From assembly GCF_005048855.1 (NCBI RefSeq), contig NZ_SUME01000011.1:62001-126000 (forward strand): a DNA stretch of 64,000 nt, given 5' to 3'. Below, in pieces: positions 17,678 through 26,372 of this stretch (the stretch's first letter is position 1; every line of letters begins with the position of its first letter). The translations under genes and the position numbers were made by a program. Source of the DNA: Sphingobacterium olei (GTDB lineage: Bacteria > Bacteroidota > Bacteroidia > Sphingobacteriales > Sphingobacteriaceae). The notes under the pieces were generated by a model, which had not been told where the DNA came from, did no database searches, and saw only the letters and a list, made by a program, of their open reading frames with translations.

Positions 17678-17713
17678 ACAGAAAAACCTTTGCATATGCA
17701 AAGGTTTTTCTGT
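17678..17713 (-). terminator. Terminator of the tRNA-Leu gene
   Basis: Perfect 36-base palindrome with 18-base arms ending in A and T runs on either side, directly after the tRNA-Leu 3' end. Because it is symmetrical it could also stop plus-strand transcription. Confidence 0.85.
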
Positions 17714-17715
17714 TG

Positions 17716-17799
17716 TGCCCAGGAGCAGATTCGAACTGCCACGCCTATTCAGGCGCCACCCCCTCAAGATGGTGCGTCTACCAATTTCGCCACCTGGGC
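17716..17799 (-). tRNA. tRNA-Leu (anticodon GAG)
   Basis: 84-base class II tRNA on the minus strand. The acceptor stem is GCCCAGG with CCTGGGC and discriminator A; the D arm is GCG...CGC around 'AAATTGGTAGA'; the anticodon arm is CCATC-TTGAGGG-GGTGG, giving anticodon GAG (leucine, CUC/CUU); the T arm contains the GTTCGAATC consensus. A long variable arm is present, as leucine tRNAs need. The terminal CCA is not encoded. Confidence 0.96.
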
Positions 17800-17808
17800 T
17801 TGCTCACG

Positions 17809-17839
17809 CAAAAATATACTTTTTTTGGAAACTTACAAT
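17809..17839 (-). promoter_or_regulatory. Promoter of tRNA-Leu
   Basis: On the minus strand, ATTG at 17839-17836 and TATTTTTG at 17816-17809 are separated by 19 bases, matching the Bacteroidota sigma factor consensus TTTG-N19-TAnnTTTG with one mismatch. The transcript would begin a few bases before the tRNA. Confidence 0.75.
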
Positions 17840-17849
17840 TGTTTTTCTG

Positions 17850-18728
17850 CTATTTATTGTTGTTTTTATCAATCAATGTCTGGATAATTCCGTCTGCCAA
17901 TCCCACCCGTGGTGCAACGATATTTTTAAGATGCCCTACCTTCATAATGGTCAGGAAAATCTCCGAAGCCGGAATAATTACGTCGGCACGATCAGACTTT
18001 AAACCTAATTCGTGAATACGGTCTTTCATCGAGAAAGAAATCAAATAATCGTATAATGCTTTAAGCTTAGCATAAGAAATAGGCTTGTCCGCATTTTCAT
18101 TTGCCAATCGCGATAGCTTGTTAATATTACCACCAGTACCTATTCCATAGATATTTTTATACCCTTTTGTTATTTCTCTTACCCATCTGCGCATTTCATC
18201 CCATGTCTCGGGCTTATCTTGATTGTCCAAGATACGAATAGTACCCAGATTGAACGAACAAGAGTCGACCAGTTTGGCATTAGCAAAAAGAGAAATCTCT
18301 GTACTCCCTCCGCCGACATCAATATATAGATATACCTTGTTTTTATCCATTTTATCACTTAAATGCGAATTATAGATAATCTGAGCTTCTACGCCCCCAT
18401 CTATAATCTGAATATCCACTCCGATGTTCTTACAGGCTTCCACGACCTCCTGTCCATTGTCTGCATCTCGCATCGCCGAAGTGGCACAGGCCATATAGTC
18501 CGTAACTTTATAGACATCCATTAAATGGCGAAATGCCGACATCGTTTTCACCATATCCTGAAACTTGGTTTCTGAAATATGCTTTTCTATAAATGCATCG
18601 TCACCCAAACGAAGTGGAACACGTAAAAGGGTATTTTTGGAATAGGTAATCTCGTCTTGTTTTTCTAGAATATCTGCAATTAGTAACCTGACTGCATTGG
18701 AACCAATATCTATAGCTGCGTATCTCAC
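17850..18728 (-). CDS. Ppx/GppA-family exopolyphosphatase or pppGpp phosphatase
   Basis: 292 residues, the short single-unit form with only the actin-like ATPase-fold phosphatase domain. Seen motifs: 'AAIDIGSNAVRLLIAD' (4-19), 'ACATSAMRDADNG' around residue 80-92, 'YLYIDVGGGSTEISLF' near residue 133-148 and 'GIGTGGNINKLSRL'. It removes terminal phosphate from polyphosphate or pppGpp; which one cannot be decided here. No ppk is next to it. It lies 10 bases upstream of the tRNA-Leu promoter on the same strand and about 100 bases downstream of the oxidoreductase gene, so it is probably its own unit. Confidence 0.92.
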   Translation of the reverse strand: MRYAAIDIGSNAVRLLIADILEKQDEITYSKNTLLRVPLRLGDDAFIEKHISETKFQDMVKTMSAFRHLMDVYKVTDYMACATSAMRDADNGQEVVEACKNIGVDIQIIDGGVEAQIIYNSHLSDKMDKNKVYLYIDVGGGSTEISLFANAKLVDSCSFNLGTIRILDNQDKPETWDEMRRWVREITKGYKNIYGIGTGGNINKLSRLANENADKPISYAKLKALYDYLISFSMKDRIHELGLKSDRADVIIPASEIFLTIMKVGHLKNIVAPRVGLADGIIQTLIDKNNNK

Positions 18729-18829
18729 AAAAATATTTTAATAAATAATGTATAACGAAATAAAGCTACTGATAATTCAACCAATAACAGTGCTTTCTGT
18801 ATTAAAATAACGTTAAGTTAATAAGAAAT

Positions 18830-19855
18830 TTACTTCTTTTTTGCAGGAGCTAAAATTTCAAGCTGACAAAGAATTTGCTCGGCCGTGACGAAATAAGGTT
18901 CACGCAAACGAATGGTCTGGTAAACCGCATCAAATAGGTGCATATAATTCCCCTTCTCCGCCGAAACCTCTATTTCTTCAGCTACATCATCCAAAATAAC
19001 CGTTAACAACCCTTCCTGACCTTCATGTTCGATGCCATAAGATGAGTCTAGCGGACTCATTCCAAACTGAAGTTGAGCCTCCTGCACATCAGTACGGTCT
19101 TTAATAAACGTACCGTTCGCTCCATGTAAAACAAAACTTTTTTGAGGATTTGCGACTAACAGGCTAGTTGTGATAAATACATTCAAACCATCTTGATAGT
19201 TCAAAATCAACGAAGCGTAGTCGTCTACCTTGGTGTTTGGTCTATTTTGCGATAGAATTTTAGTTGCAGATTTTGGACTGCCAAATAAAGAAATAACCTG
19301 ATCCAACAAATGAGAACCAAGATCATAAAGAACTCCGCTAGCGGGACGAGGAGTCTCCTTAAAAATCTTAGGCCCAATTTCAGGCTTGAATCGATCAAAA
19401 CGCAAATGCAATTCAATGGGTTTGCCTACTAAATTTTTATCCAGGATATATTTTAGAGATTTAAAATCAGAATCAAAGCGTCTGTTGTGAAATGGAAGAA
19501 CGCAACGGTCGGTTTCTTTGCCTATTTCAAAGAGTTCCTGTGCTTCGGCTACAGTGGGCGAAAATGGTTTTTCGATCAACACATGCTTTCCCGAGAGAAG
19601 CGCTCTCTTTGCAAAATCAAAATGCGTATCATTCGGCGTGTTAACAATAACTAGCTCAATGTCGGCATCGTTTAATAACTCGTCGATACTATCATAACTG
19701 ATGACATGGGGATAATCTAATTGTGCGTTCTTTTTCGAACGCTCAACCACCGCCTTGAACTCAAAAAAGTTACTATTTTCTACAAACGGCGCATGGAATA
19801 CCCTTCCGGACATTCCATACGACAATATACCTGTTACGATTGGTTGTACCACCAT
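18830..19855 (-). CDS. Gfo/Idh/MocA-family NAD(P)-dependent oxidoreductase
   Basis: 341 residues. An N-terminal Rossmann domain begins with 'GILSYGMSGRVFHAPF' (the glycine-rich nucleotide loop), followed by 'VNTPNDTHF' and 'KHVLIEKPFSPTVAEA', whose EKP motif is typical of the family and holds the catalytic Lys. The C-terminal alpha/beta domain includes 'GVLYDLGSHLLDQVISLFG'. These enzymes oxidise or reduce sugar, inositol or related substrates; the specificity is not evident. It starts 13 bases after the end of the His-rich lipoprotein gene and likely shares its transcript. Confidence 0.93.
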   Translation of the reverse strand: MVVQPIVTGILSYGMSGRVFHAPFVENSNFFEFKAVVERSKKNAQLDYPHVISYDSIDELLNDADIELVIVNTPNDTHFDFAKRALLSGKHVLIEKPFSPTVAEAQELFEIGKETDRCVLPFHNRRFDSDFKSLKYILDKNLVGKPIELHLRFDRFKPEIGPKIFKETPRPASGVLYDLGSHLLDQVISLFGSPKSATKILSQNRPNTKVDDYASLILNYQDGLNVFITTSLLVANPQKSFVLHGANGTFIKDRTDVQEAQLQFGMSPLDSSYGIEHEGQEGLLTVILDDVAEEIEVSAEKGNYMHLFDAVYQTIRLREPYFVTAEQILCQLEILAPAKKK

Positions 19856-19868
19856 ATCCTAGTTGTGC

Positions 19869-20489
19869 TTAATGATGTGCGTGGGCATCTTCTTTGCCTC
19901 CGGCTTGTGCATACAAATCCGAAATAGCCGCTAGGTGTTTTTTTGCGAATTTTTGTAGGTCTTTATTTGTATTACGTGTTAATCTTTCGAATTGTGTTTT
20001 CAGCGTTGCCAATTCGTGTTGTGTATGGCTTACGTAATCGCTAACCGGTTCATGCGCATGTTGTGCTTCCTGCTCAACAGTAACTGTAGCAGAGTGAACC
20101 GTAGTATCTGGCGTAGAAGGAGCTGCCGCTGCTGCATGAGCAGTTACGCCTTCGTCCGAAGAATGGGTCGCTGCCACACCTTTAATTGGATAATCAACAT
20201 GAAAAGCGGTAGCGATACTATCCAATTCGGGATCTAATTGTGTATAGAAGTCTTTCAGTTTGGCCCCTAGTTCTTTTGCTTTCACATCTCCATCGTTCTG
20301 TATCTGATCTGCGTGCACTAATCCTGTCGCAACATGTTCACCTACGATTTGGAAAAATGCATAGGCGTCTCCATCCACCAATGAAGTATGTGTATATTTT
20401 AACTGTCTTTCCTCAGCAGTCTTTTGAGCACATGAGTTTAACAGTGTACTTGCACAAACTGCTGCAACAAATAATGTATTGAATTTCAT
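19869..20489 (-). CDS. His- and Ala-rich lipoprotein of unknown function
   Basis: 206 residues. A lipoprotein signal ends in 'LLNSC', with the lipidated Cys at residue 20. The mature part is mostly predicted helix, interrupted by a low-complexity Ala/Thr/Pro linker near residues 115-145, and it ends in 'DAHAHH'. I do not recognise the family with certainty; the helical length and layout vaguely recall DUF4142-like periplasmic proteins. Histidines cluster around the linker and at the C-terminus, so metal binding is possible. It heads a two-gene unit with the Gfo/Idh/MocA oxidoreductase. Confidence 0.7.
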   Translation of the reverse strand: MKFNTLFVAAVCASTLLNSCAQKTAEERQLKYTHTSLVDGDAYAFFQIVGEHVATGLVHADQIQNDGDVKAKELGAKLKDFYTQLDPELDSIATAFHVDYPIKGVAATHSSDEGVTAHAAAAAPSTPDTTVHSATVTVEQEAQHAHEPVSDYVSHTQHELATLKTQFERLTRNTNKDLQKFAKKHLAAISDLYAQAGGKEDAHAHH

Positions 20490-20534
20490 CTGTATAATTT
20501 TGTAAGTCCCTTAGATATTCTATCTTTCGTGCAA

Positions 20535-20567
20535 CAAAAATATAAAATATCTAATATAATTCTCAAA
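20535..20567 (-). promoter_or_regulatory. Promoter of the lipoprotein-oxidoreductase unit
   Basis: On the minus strand, TTTG at 20567-20564 and TATTTTTG at 20542-20535 are 21 bases apart, close to the Bacteroidota consensus. The expected transcript start is about 40 bases upstream of the lipoprotein ATG. Confidence 0.6.
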
Positions 20568-20582
20568 TTAAATGATCTTAAA

Positions 20583-23159
20583 TTATGCTAGGTTTCGTCC
20601 GGCATTTACCACCCCAAAAATTGTTCTTCCAATAAGTTTTTTATAAACATCCTGTTTCTCTTCGCTTATTTTCTTATCCCTTTCTAACGTGCGGATGGCA
20701 TAATGCTGAATAATTAACAAAGGCAAAACGATTTTTTCCCTTTCCAAAATCGAGGCTCTTTCTACAGGATAATTTTGCATCAAAATTTCAGAATTGCTCA
20801 ACTTCAAAAGGTATTTCTTTGTATTTTGATACTCATCATGAAGCAAACTCCAAAATGTGCCAAATGTCGGATCATCTTTCATATACGAAGTGATATGAAA
20901 ATTTGATTTTGTCATCGACATCATACAATTATCGATAAGTGTATTAAAGAAGCCGGAACTTTCGTAGAGGTTCTTGACATAAGACCATAAATTATTTTCT
21001 TCGGCCCACTGCAAGGCTGTTCCAACGCCGAAGAAACCAGGGATATTTTGTTTAAGTTGGCTCCACGAAGTCACGAATGAAATAGCACGTAAATCTTCCA
21101 AGCGCAACTCTCGATTGGAGTTTCGTTTTACTGGTCTACTACTGATATTAATCGAAGCTAACGACTTTAACGGACTCAGTGTTTCGAGGTAAGATAAAAA
21201 TTGTGGATGATGCCGCAATGCTAAAAATTTCCGGTGGCTTTCTGCCGCCATACCATCAATAACTTCCTTTTGTTTCGATGTCAGGGTATCGGATGCGTTC
21301 TGTCTTAACTCGGACACCAAGCCGGCATGTAATAATTGTTCTATATTGGATTGAGCAGTATCCAATGAGCCATATTGACTACTTATCGTCTGTCCTTGAA
21401 TAGTTAATTGAATGTGTTTATTTTCAATTTCAGATCCCATTGAAGCATAAAAACGTTGCGTTTTCCCACCACCTCTTGCTGGTGGTCCTCCCCTGCCATC
21501 AAAGAAAACCAAATCGACATCGTACTCACGGGCAATCGCAGTTAGTTCTATCTTTGCCCTATATATTGACCAGTTCGCCATCAAATATCCCCCATCTTTC
21601 GTACTGTCTGAGAACCCAAGCATAATGGTCTGCTTATTGCCTCTCAGCTTCAGATGCTTGGCATATTCCTTATTTGTATACAATGACTTCATCACGTCTG
21701 CAGCACGGGAAAGGTCATCCACGGTTTCAAACAAAGGAACAAAATCAATGCAGAGCTCATCCCTTTTCCATCCTTCCCATAAAAACAACTGCATTAATCC
21801 TAAGATATCCGATGCCTGTTGGCAGTTGGAGATGATAAAACGCTGTGCGGCACGTTCGCTACCTGATTTCTGAATGTCTTTCAATAGACGAATTACATTG
21901 ACGGTGTCCTGTACTAAGCTATCCGCATCATCCGCATAATCTAAGGTTAACTCATTGAATTGAAATGCTTTTTGCTTGTCTTCTTCCGAAGACGTTAGAT
22001 CCGAACTCTTCAACTTTGTATCGTCGTATTTTTCAACTAGGTAACTTATAGTATTACGCAAGATACTACTATCCTGACGAATATCCAATGTGGTAAAATA
22101 GCACCCAAACGTATTAACTTTACGAATCAAATCTTCCACTAACCCAACAAATAATCCATCATGCCGTGCATTCAAGACATCTTTTATCGCATTTAGGTTT
22201 TCTAAAATCTTTGCCGTATCGTCCTCCGGATTGTCTACCGGATTAAAGCTATTTTCATAGAAAAGGTTCTGAAGATTATCTAAATATCCCTCTACTCCCC
22301 GGAAGGTAATCCGTCTTTTAACCTGACGAAAATCACGATAATAACACCTAAAAAGAATAGTACGCAAGAGCGCAGCAACCGTTTTTGTGCTTTCTGCCGT
22401 AACATTTGGATTACCATCCCGATCCCCTCCGGGCCAAAATCCCAATTCAATCAGTTGTTTAACTTCTTCGGCAGGCAGCTCCAGGGCATCGTCAATTTTC
22501 GCCTGTATACCAGAAGCTACTTTATAAAAAACATTCTCCAGATACCAAGCTAAACTGATGGCCTCATCGACCGGCGTGGGTTGTTGCTTGTTTATAAACG
22601 GGGTCTTACCTAGCTGCTGAAGTAGTAAATGGATATTGGAAATATCATTAAGCTTTATTGCTTCAATCAGATCATTTATGATCCCCAATACAGGCCCCGG
22701 ATAAAACTGTGTAGGATGTGCGGTAAGTACCAGCCGGACAGAGAAATCTTTCAATTTCTCGACGATTTGCTTTTTCAATTTATCATCATCCTGGGTAAGC
22801 TTAAACAATGAATTCAATCCTCCTATTTCATCTCCTTTACCGATAACTTGATACGCCGAATCTTCAACCGCATCGAAGAGTACAACTTGACGTTCTACAT
22901 ATTGTACGATCCGAAAGAGTAGATCAAGACGATCTTCTTCTTGAACATACTGCTCATACTGGCCAAAGAAACTGTCGATAATATCTTCAGGAGGCAGATG
23001 CTCTTCGACTCCTTTTTCGCAATGTGTCGTAAAAAAGGGTAAAAGTGTTCCTGTATGTTTTACACGTTGAAAAGGAAGTGTCAAGAACAAACTCTTGAAC
23101 AGATCGAATCGTGTAAGCACCTCATTTTCGAAAGTCGCTTTTTTTTGATGTAATTTCAT
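20583..23159 (-). CDS. ppc: Phosphoenolpyruvate carboxylase
   Basis: 858 residues, near the usual bacterial length. The enzyme adds bicarbonate to phosphoenolpyruvate to make oxaloacetate, refilling the citric acid cycle. Catalytic regions are present: 'VLTAHPTQ' with His148, 'GGDRDGNPNVTAESTK' near residue 243-258, 'MLGFSDSTKDGGYLMANW', 'FFDGRGGPPARGGGKT' in the mobile-loop region, and 'SWSQLKQNIPGFFGVGTAL'. The C-terminus ends 'TIFGVVNAGRNLA', with the conserved asparagine region. It is a single-gene unit, with AT-rich flanks on both sides. Confidence 0.97.
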   Translation of the reverse strand: MKLHQKKATFENEVLTRFDLFKSLFLTLPFQRVKHTGTLLPFFTTHCEKGVEEHLPPEDIIDSFFGQYEQYVQEEDRLDLLFRIVQYVERQVVLFDAVEDSAYQVIGKGDEIGGLNSLFKLTQDDDKLKKQIVEKLKDFSVRLVLTAHPTQFYPGPVLGIINDLIEAIKLNDISNIHLLLQQLGKTPFINKQQPTPVDEAISLAWYLENVFYKVASGIQAKIDDALELPAEEVKQLIELGFWPGGDRDGNPNVTAESTKTVAALLRTILFRCYYRDFRQVKRRITFRGVEGYLDNLQNLFYENSFNPVDNPEDDTAKILENLNAIKDVLNARHDGLFVGLVEDLIRKVNTFGCYFTTLDIRQDSSILRNTISYLVEKYDDTKLKSSDLTSSEEDKQKAFQFNELTLDYADDADSLVQDTVNVIRLLKDIQKSGSERAAQRFIISNCQQASDILGLMQLFLWEGWKRDELCIDFVPLFETVDDLSRAADVMKSLYTNKEYAKHLKLRGNKQTIMLGFSDSTKDGGYLMANWSIYRAKIELTAIAREYDVDLVFFDGRGGPPARGGGKTQRFYASMGSEIENKHIQLTIQGQTISSQYGSLDTAQSNIEQLLHAGLVSELRQNASDTLTSKQKEVIDGMAAESHRKFLALRHHPQFLSYLETLSPLKSLASINISSRPVKRNSNRELRLEDLRAISFVTSWSQLKQNIPGFFGVGTALQWAEENNLWSYVKNLYESSGFFNTLIDNCMMSMTKSNFHITSYMKDDPTFGTFWSLLHDEYQNTKKYLLKLSNSEILMQNYPVERASILEREKIVLPLLIIQHYAIRTLERDKKISEEKQDVYKKLIGRTIFGVVNAGRNLA

Positions 23160-23373
23160 TACTTACTTTAATTATAACTATAAGGCTTGGGCGTATTCAA
23201 ATCTACCATACGATGGCAGCCCTTCAAATATATGTAATTTATATTAAAATCATTAATTTTTTACAAAAATTACAATTAAAATTAATTTTTTTTAAAAAAG
23301 TATAAAATAAACAAATTCTCCTTCGAATTGTTTAATAAATATACATGCTAAAAAATAAATTAAACAAAAAATA

Positions 23374-23787
23374 ATGAGCGAGAAACTATATACAGCAGAA
23401 GTAACCGCGATTGGCGGAAGAGATGGCGTTATCAAGTCATCTGATGGCGTTTTAGACTTCGCGGTGAGAAAACCAGAATCTATGGGCGGAAAGGGCGGAG
23501 CGACTAACCCGGAACAGTTATTTGCCGCCGCATGGTCGTCGTGCTTTCTCGGAGCGATGGGAGCTGTTAGCGAAAAAGACAACGTAGACCTGAAAGATAC
23601 TCAGGTAACTGTGCGAATTTCTTTCAACTCGGAAGGTAACAGTGCGTTTCTTTCCGCAGAGCTAGAAGCTTATGTACCTTCTTTAGATAAAGCCCAAACG
23701 CAAGCTTTAATTGAAAAGGCTCATCGCGTATGCCCCTATTCAAAAGCCACTAAAGGAAATATTGACACATCTCTAAAAGCAGTTTGA
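23374..23787 (+). CDS. ohr: Organic hydroperoxide resistance protein (Ohr)
   Basis: 137 residues. It reduces organic hydroperoxides using two reactive cysteines: Cys57 in 'WSSCFLGAMG' and Cys120 in 'HRVCPYSKATKGNI'. The second motif (VCPYS) separates Ohr from the closely related OsmC. 'GGKGGATNPEQLFAA' (38-52) is also characteristic. It is transcribed away from ppc, with a 213-base AT-rich gap between the two starts; no MarR/OhrR regulator is adjacent. Confidence 0.94.
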   Translation: MSEKLYTAEVTAIGGRDGVIKSSDGVLDFAVRKPESMGGKGGATNPEQLFAAAWSSCFLGAMGAVSEKDNVDLKDTQVTVRISFNSEGNSAFLSAELEAYVPSLDKAQTQALIEKAHRVCPYSKATKGNIDTSLKAV

Positions 23788-23903
23788 CCGGAAGGTTAAC
23801 TGCTTTTATCTTTTTTTATATTTCGATTTTCACATCTTCTTTTCTGAAAGTGTCTGCTTTTCACTAGCCCGTTGCCTGTAATAAGGTTCTGATGTGTTTT
23901 TAT

Positions 23904-23979
23904 CGTCATCGAGGAGGAGAAACGACGACGTGGCAATCTATGTTTTAAGACTGCCACGTCGTACCTCCTCGCAGTGACG
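23904..23979. repeat. Imperfect 76-base palindromic interspersed repeat
   Basis: The left arm contains GAGGAGGAGAAACGACGACG then TGGCAATC; the right arm begins CTGCCACGTCGTACCTCCTC and ends GCAGTGACG. Together they form an imperfect inverted repeat of about 28 bases per arm with a loop of about 15 bases. The text resembles the widespread CGTCATTGCGAGGAG...GTGGCAATCT palindrome found scattered in many bacterial genomes, including Bacteroidota. It lies between ohr and the FUSC gene. Confidence 0.75.
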
Positions 23980-23982
23980 TAA

Positions 23983-24017
23983 TTTGTATCTACCCTGAAG
24001 GTTTTGTGCTATCTTTG
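23983..24017 (+). promoter_or_regulatory. Candidate promoter of the FUSC-reductase unit
   Basis: TTTG at 23983-23986 and TATCTTTG at 24010-24017, 23 bases apart (slightly long). It would give an untranslated leader of about 165 bases. It begins 4 bases after the interspersed repeat. Confidence 0.45.
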
Positions 24018-24185
24018 CATAACGAAATAACGTGAACCATTCGTGTTTTAAATTATTTTTTGTTACATAGTGGAATATAATTTATCGCGGACTTTAAAGT
24101 ATTGAATTTGCGTTCATGAGCTCTCGGAGGTTTAGCTGAGATAAGAGAATTGTCCGACATATGGTTTCTGAATTTAATTTAACGG

Positions 24186-26372
24186 ATGAAGAGGACAGAA
24201 GAATTTAGCAGTTTTTTTTATAGTCAATATTTTGCAGATGGCTTACGCATCACACTTGGAAGTATTGTTCCTATAATGATTTGCGCCTTAATAGGTGAAT
24301 TTATTACAGGTACATTGATTTCCCTAGGGGCATTGATCGTGGGATTATCCGATACACCAGGAGCTCCGACACACCGTAGAATAGGCATGTTCTATTGCAC
24401 CGTCTTATGCATTCTTACGGTCTTTATCACTGCTTTACTTAATAGTTCCTTAATTGCAATGACACTTGCAATTGGCATATTGTCTTTTGTCTTTTCCATG
24501 TTTGCCGTTTTTAATGCGAGAGCAGCTACAGTCGGAACCATGTGTATATTGGTCATGCTTATCAATGTAGACGATATATACACCTTCAAGGAAGAACTTA
24601 CCTATCTTCTGTATTTTATAATCGGTGCATGCTGGTATATGATCATAAGTATGTCTATTACGCAGGCGAGACCATACAGGCTAGCACAGCAGGAGTTATC
24701 GGAAACAATTTTACATGTTGCAGATTACATTCGCCTCAAGGCTAATTTTTACGACATCAAACAGAATTTAGACAACAACTACCTCAAATTAATTGACAAA
24801 CAGGTTATCGTCAATATACATCAGGAAAATGTAAGAGACATTTTATTTCAAAGTAAAAGATCAATAAAAGATACAACCAAAGAGGGAAGATACCTGACGT
24901 TGATCTTTGCAGATATTGTCGATTTATTTGAGCAGAGTATGACTACTCATTATGATTATGAAACTATTCGTAACAATTATGGGGAAACGGGGATATTAGA
25001 ACAGATTAAGAACTTGCTGTACAAAGTAACGCACGAGTTAGATAATTTAGCATACAAAATCAACGCGAACAAAACCCCCACGTCTGTCTATGATTTTGAT
25101 AAGGAGATTGAAAAAATCAGGTATGCTATCGAGAAAGTAGACGAAGAAGAAAAAATAAATTCTATTCCACTCAAAAAAATATTAATTAATATCCGTAAAA
25201 TATCGCAACAAGTACGCACCATTTACCATTATAGCCAATTTAAAGTTATTGAAGTTCAGGACGAAGACACAATAGATACGAAAAAATTTATAAAAACAGA
25301 TTTAATCAATTGGCAGAATTTCAAAGATAACATCAGTATCGAATCCAGCATTTTTAGACATGCACTTCGAATGGGCGTTGTACTTTCTTCAACTTATTTA
25401 ATTTTAAATTTGTTTGAGTATTCAAATTTCGGCACTTACTGGATTTTGTTAACCATTCTTGTGATTCTCAAACCCGGTTTTGGCCTGACAAAAGAACGCA
25501 ATCTTCAGCGGTTGGGCGGGACTGTTATAGGCGGTATTATCGGTGCGATCATTTTAATTACAATAGAAGATTTATCCATTCGGTTTGTTTTGCTCATTTT
25601 TTTCTTTCTCATAGCCTATAGTTTATTCCGAATAAACTATATTATGGCGGTTATTTTTATGACCCCTTACGTACTCATTATGTCGAGTTTTACAGGAATG
25701 AATACTTTTGAAATCGCGCAAGAACGAATTTTAGATACATTTCTGGGTGGAACCATCGCGTTTTTATCAAGCTATATCGTATTTCCAAACTGGGAGAGTT
25801 TTCAAATAAAATCAAACATAAAAAGCCTTTTAGCTGCAAATTACCATTATTTAGCGCAGGCATTGAAGCTGCTATCCGGAAAACCCTTACCTGTCATAGA
25901 TTATAAATTAGCGCGCAAAGAGGTTTATATTGCATCTGCAAATATGGGTTCTACATTTCAACGTCTTTTAACGGAACCTAAATGGAGACAACAAATCACG
26001 AAAGAAGTAAATAGATTCGTAATTTTGAATCATATATTTTCTTCATATTCGGCCACATTATTAACACAGCTCAAAGAAGCTGAAAACATCAATTTCAACA
26101 ATGACCATCTGAAGTCTTTGATCAAAACCCTTCAAAATCTGGAGAAAACGATCCAATCTCTCGAATTGGAAAAAGCACAGACGTTCACTCCTACTAGCCA
26201 CGTTGACAAAATCGTACATATCTCTATTGATAGCGACGAAGCGAAATTAATTACAGATCAATTACAATTTTTGATGAAAATTTCAGCAGATTTACAAAAA
26301 ATAACAGCCGAAATTATCTTTAAAGATGTGCAAGCAGTAGAAGAATCAAGTACGAATGAAAAAAAGATTTGA
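24186..26372 (+). CDS. FUSC-family inner-membrane protein
   Basis: 728 residues built as two membrane blocks, each followed by a cytoplasmic helical domain. The first block (about residues 20-165) has around six hydrophobic helices; the second (about 395-530) repeats this layout and carries 'YWILLTILVILKPGFGLTKERNLQRLGGTV', the FUSC_2 signature region, later 'ERILDTFLGGTIAFLSSYIVFP'. This matches YccS/YhcK-like or aromatic acid exporter-like proteins. A role in export of aromatic or lipophilic compounds is family-based inference. The last 17 bases overlap the next gene, so the two are translationally linked. Confidence 0.87.
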   Translation: MKRTEEFSSFFYSQYFADGLRITLGSIVPIMICALIGEFITGTLISLGALIVGLSDTPGAPTHRRIGMFYCTVLCILTVFITALLNSSLIAMTLAIGILSFVFSMFAVFNARAATVGTMCILVMLINVDDIYTFKEELTYLLYFIIGACWYMIISMSITQARPYRLAQQELSETILHVADYIRLKANFYDIKQNLDNNYLKLIDKQVIVNIHQENVRDILFQSKRSIKDTTKEGRYLTLIFADIVDLFEQSMTTHYDYETIRNNYGETGILEQIKNLLYKVTHELDNLAYKINANKTPTSVYDFDKEIEKIRYAIEKVDEEEKINSIPLKKILINIRKISQQVRTIYHYSQFKVIEVQDEDTIDTKKFIKTDLINWQNFKDNISIESSIFRHALRMGVVLSSTYLILNLFEYSNFGTYWILLTILVILKPGFGLTKERNLQRLGGTVIGGIIGAIILITIEDLSIRFVLLIFFFLIAYSLFRINYIMAVIFMTPYVLIMSSFTGMNTFEIAQERILDTFLGGTIAFLSSYIVFPNWESFQIKSNIKSLLAANYHYLAQALKLLSGKPLPVIDYKLARKEVYIASANMGSTFQRLLTEPKWRQQITKEVNRFVILNHIFSSYSATLLTQLKEAENINFNNDHLKSLIKTLQNLEKTIQSLELEKAQTFTPTSHVDKIVHISIDSDEAKLITDQLQFLMKISADLQKITAEIIFKDVQAVEESSTNEKKI

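Noticed and set aside
17633..18015. Three overlapping plus-strand frames of 84-110 codons across the tRNA-Leu gene
   Set aside because: They read antisense through tRNA-Leu and the end of the Ppx/GppA gene. They are shadows.
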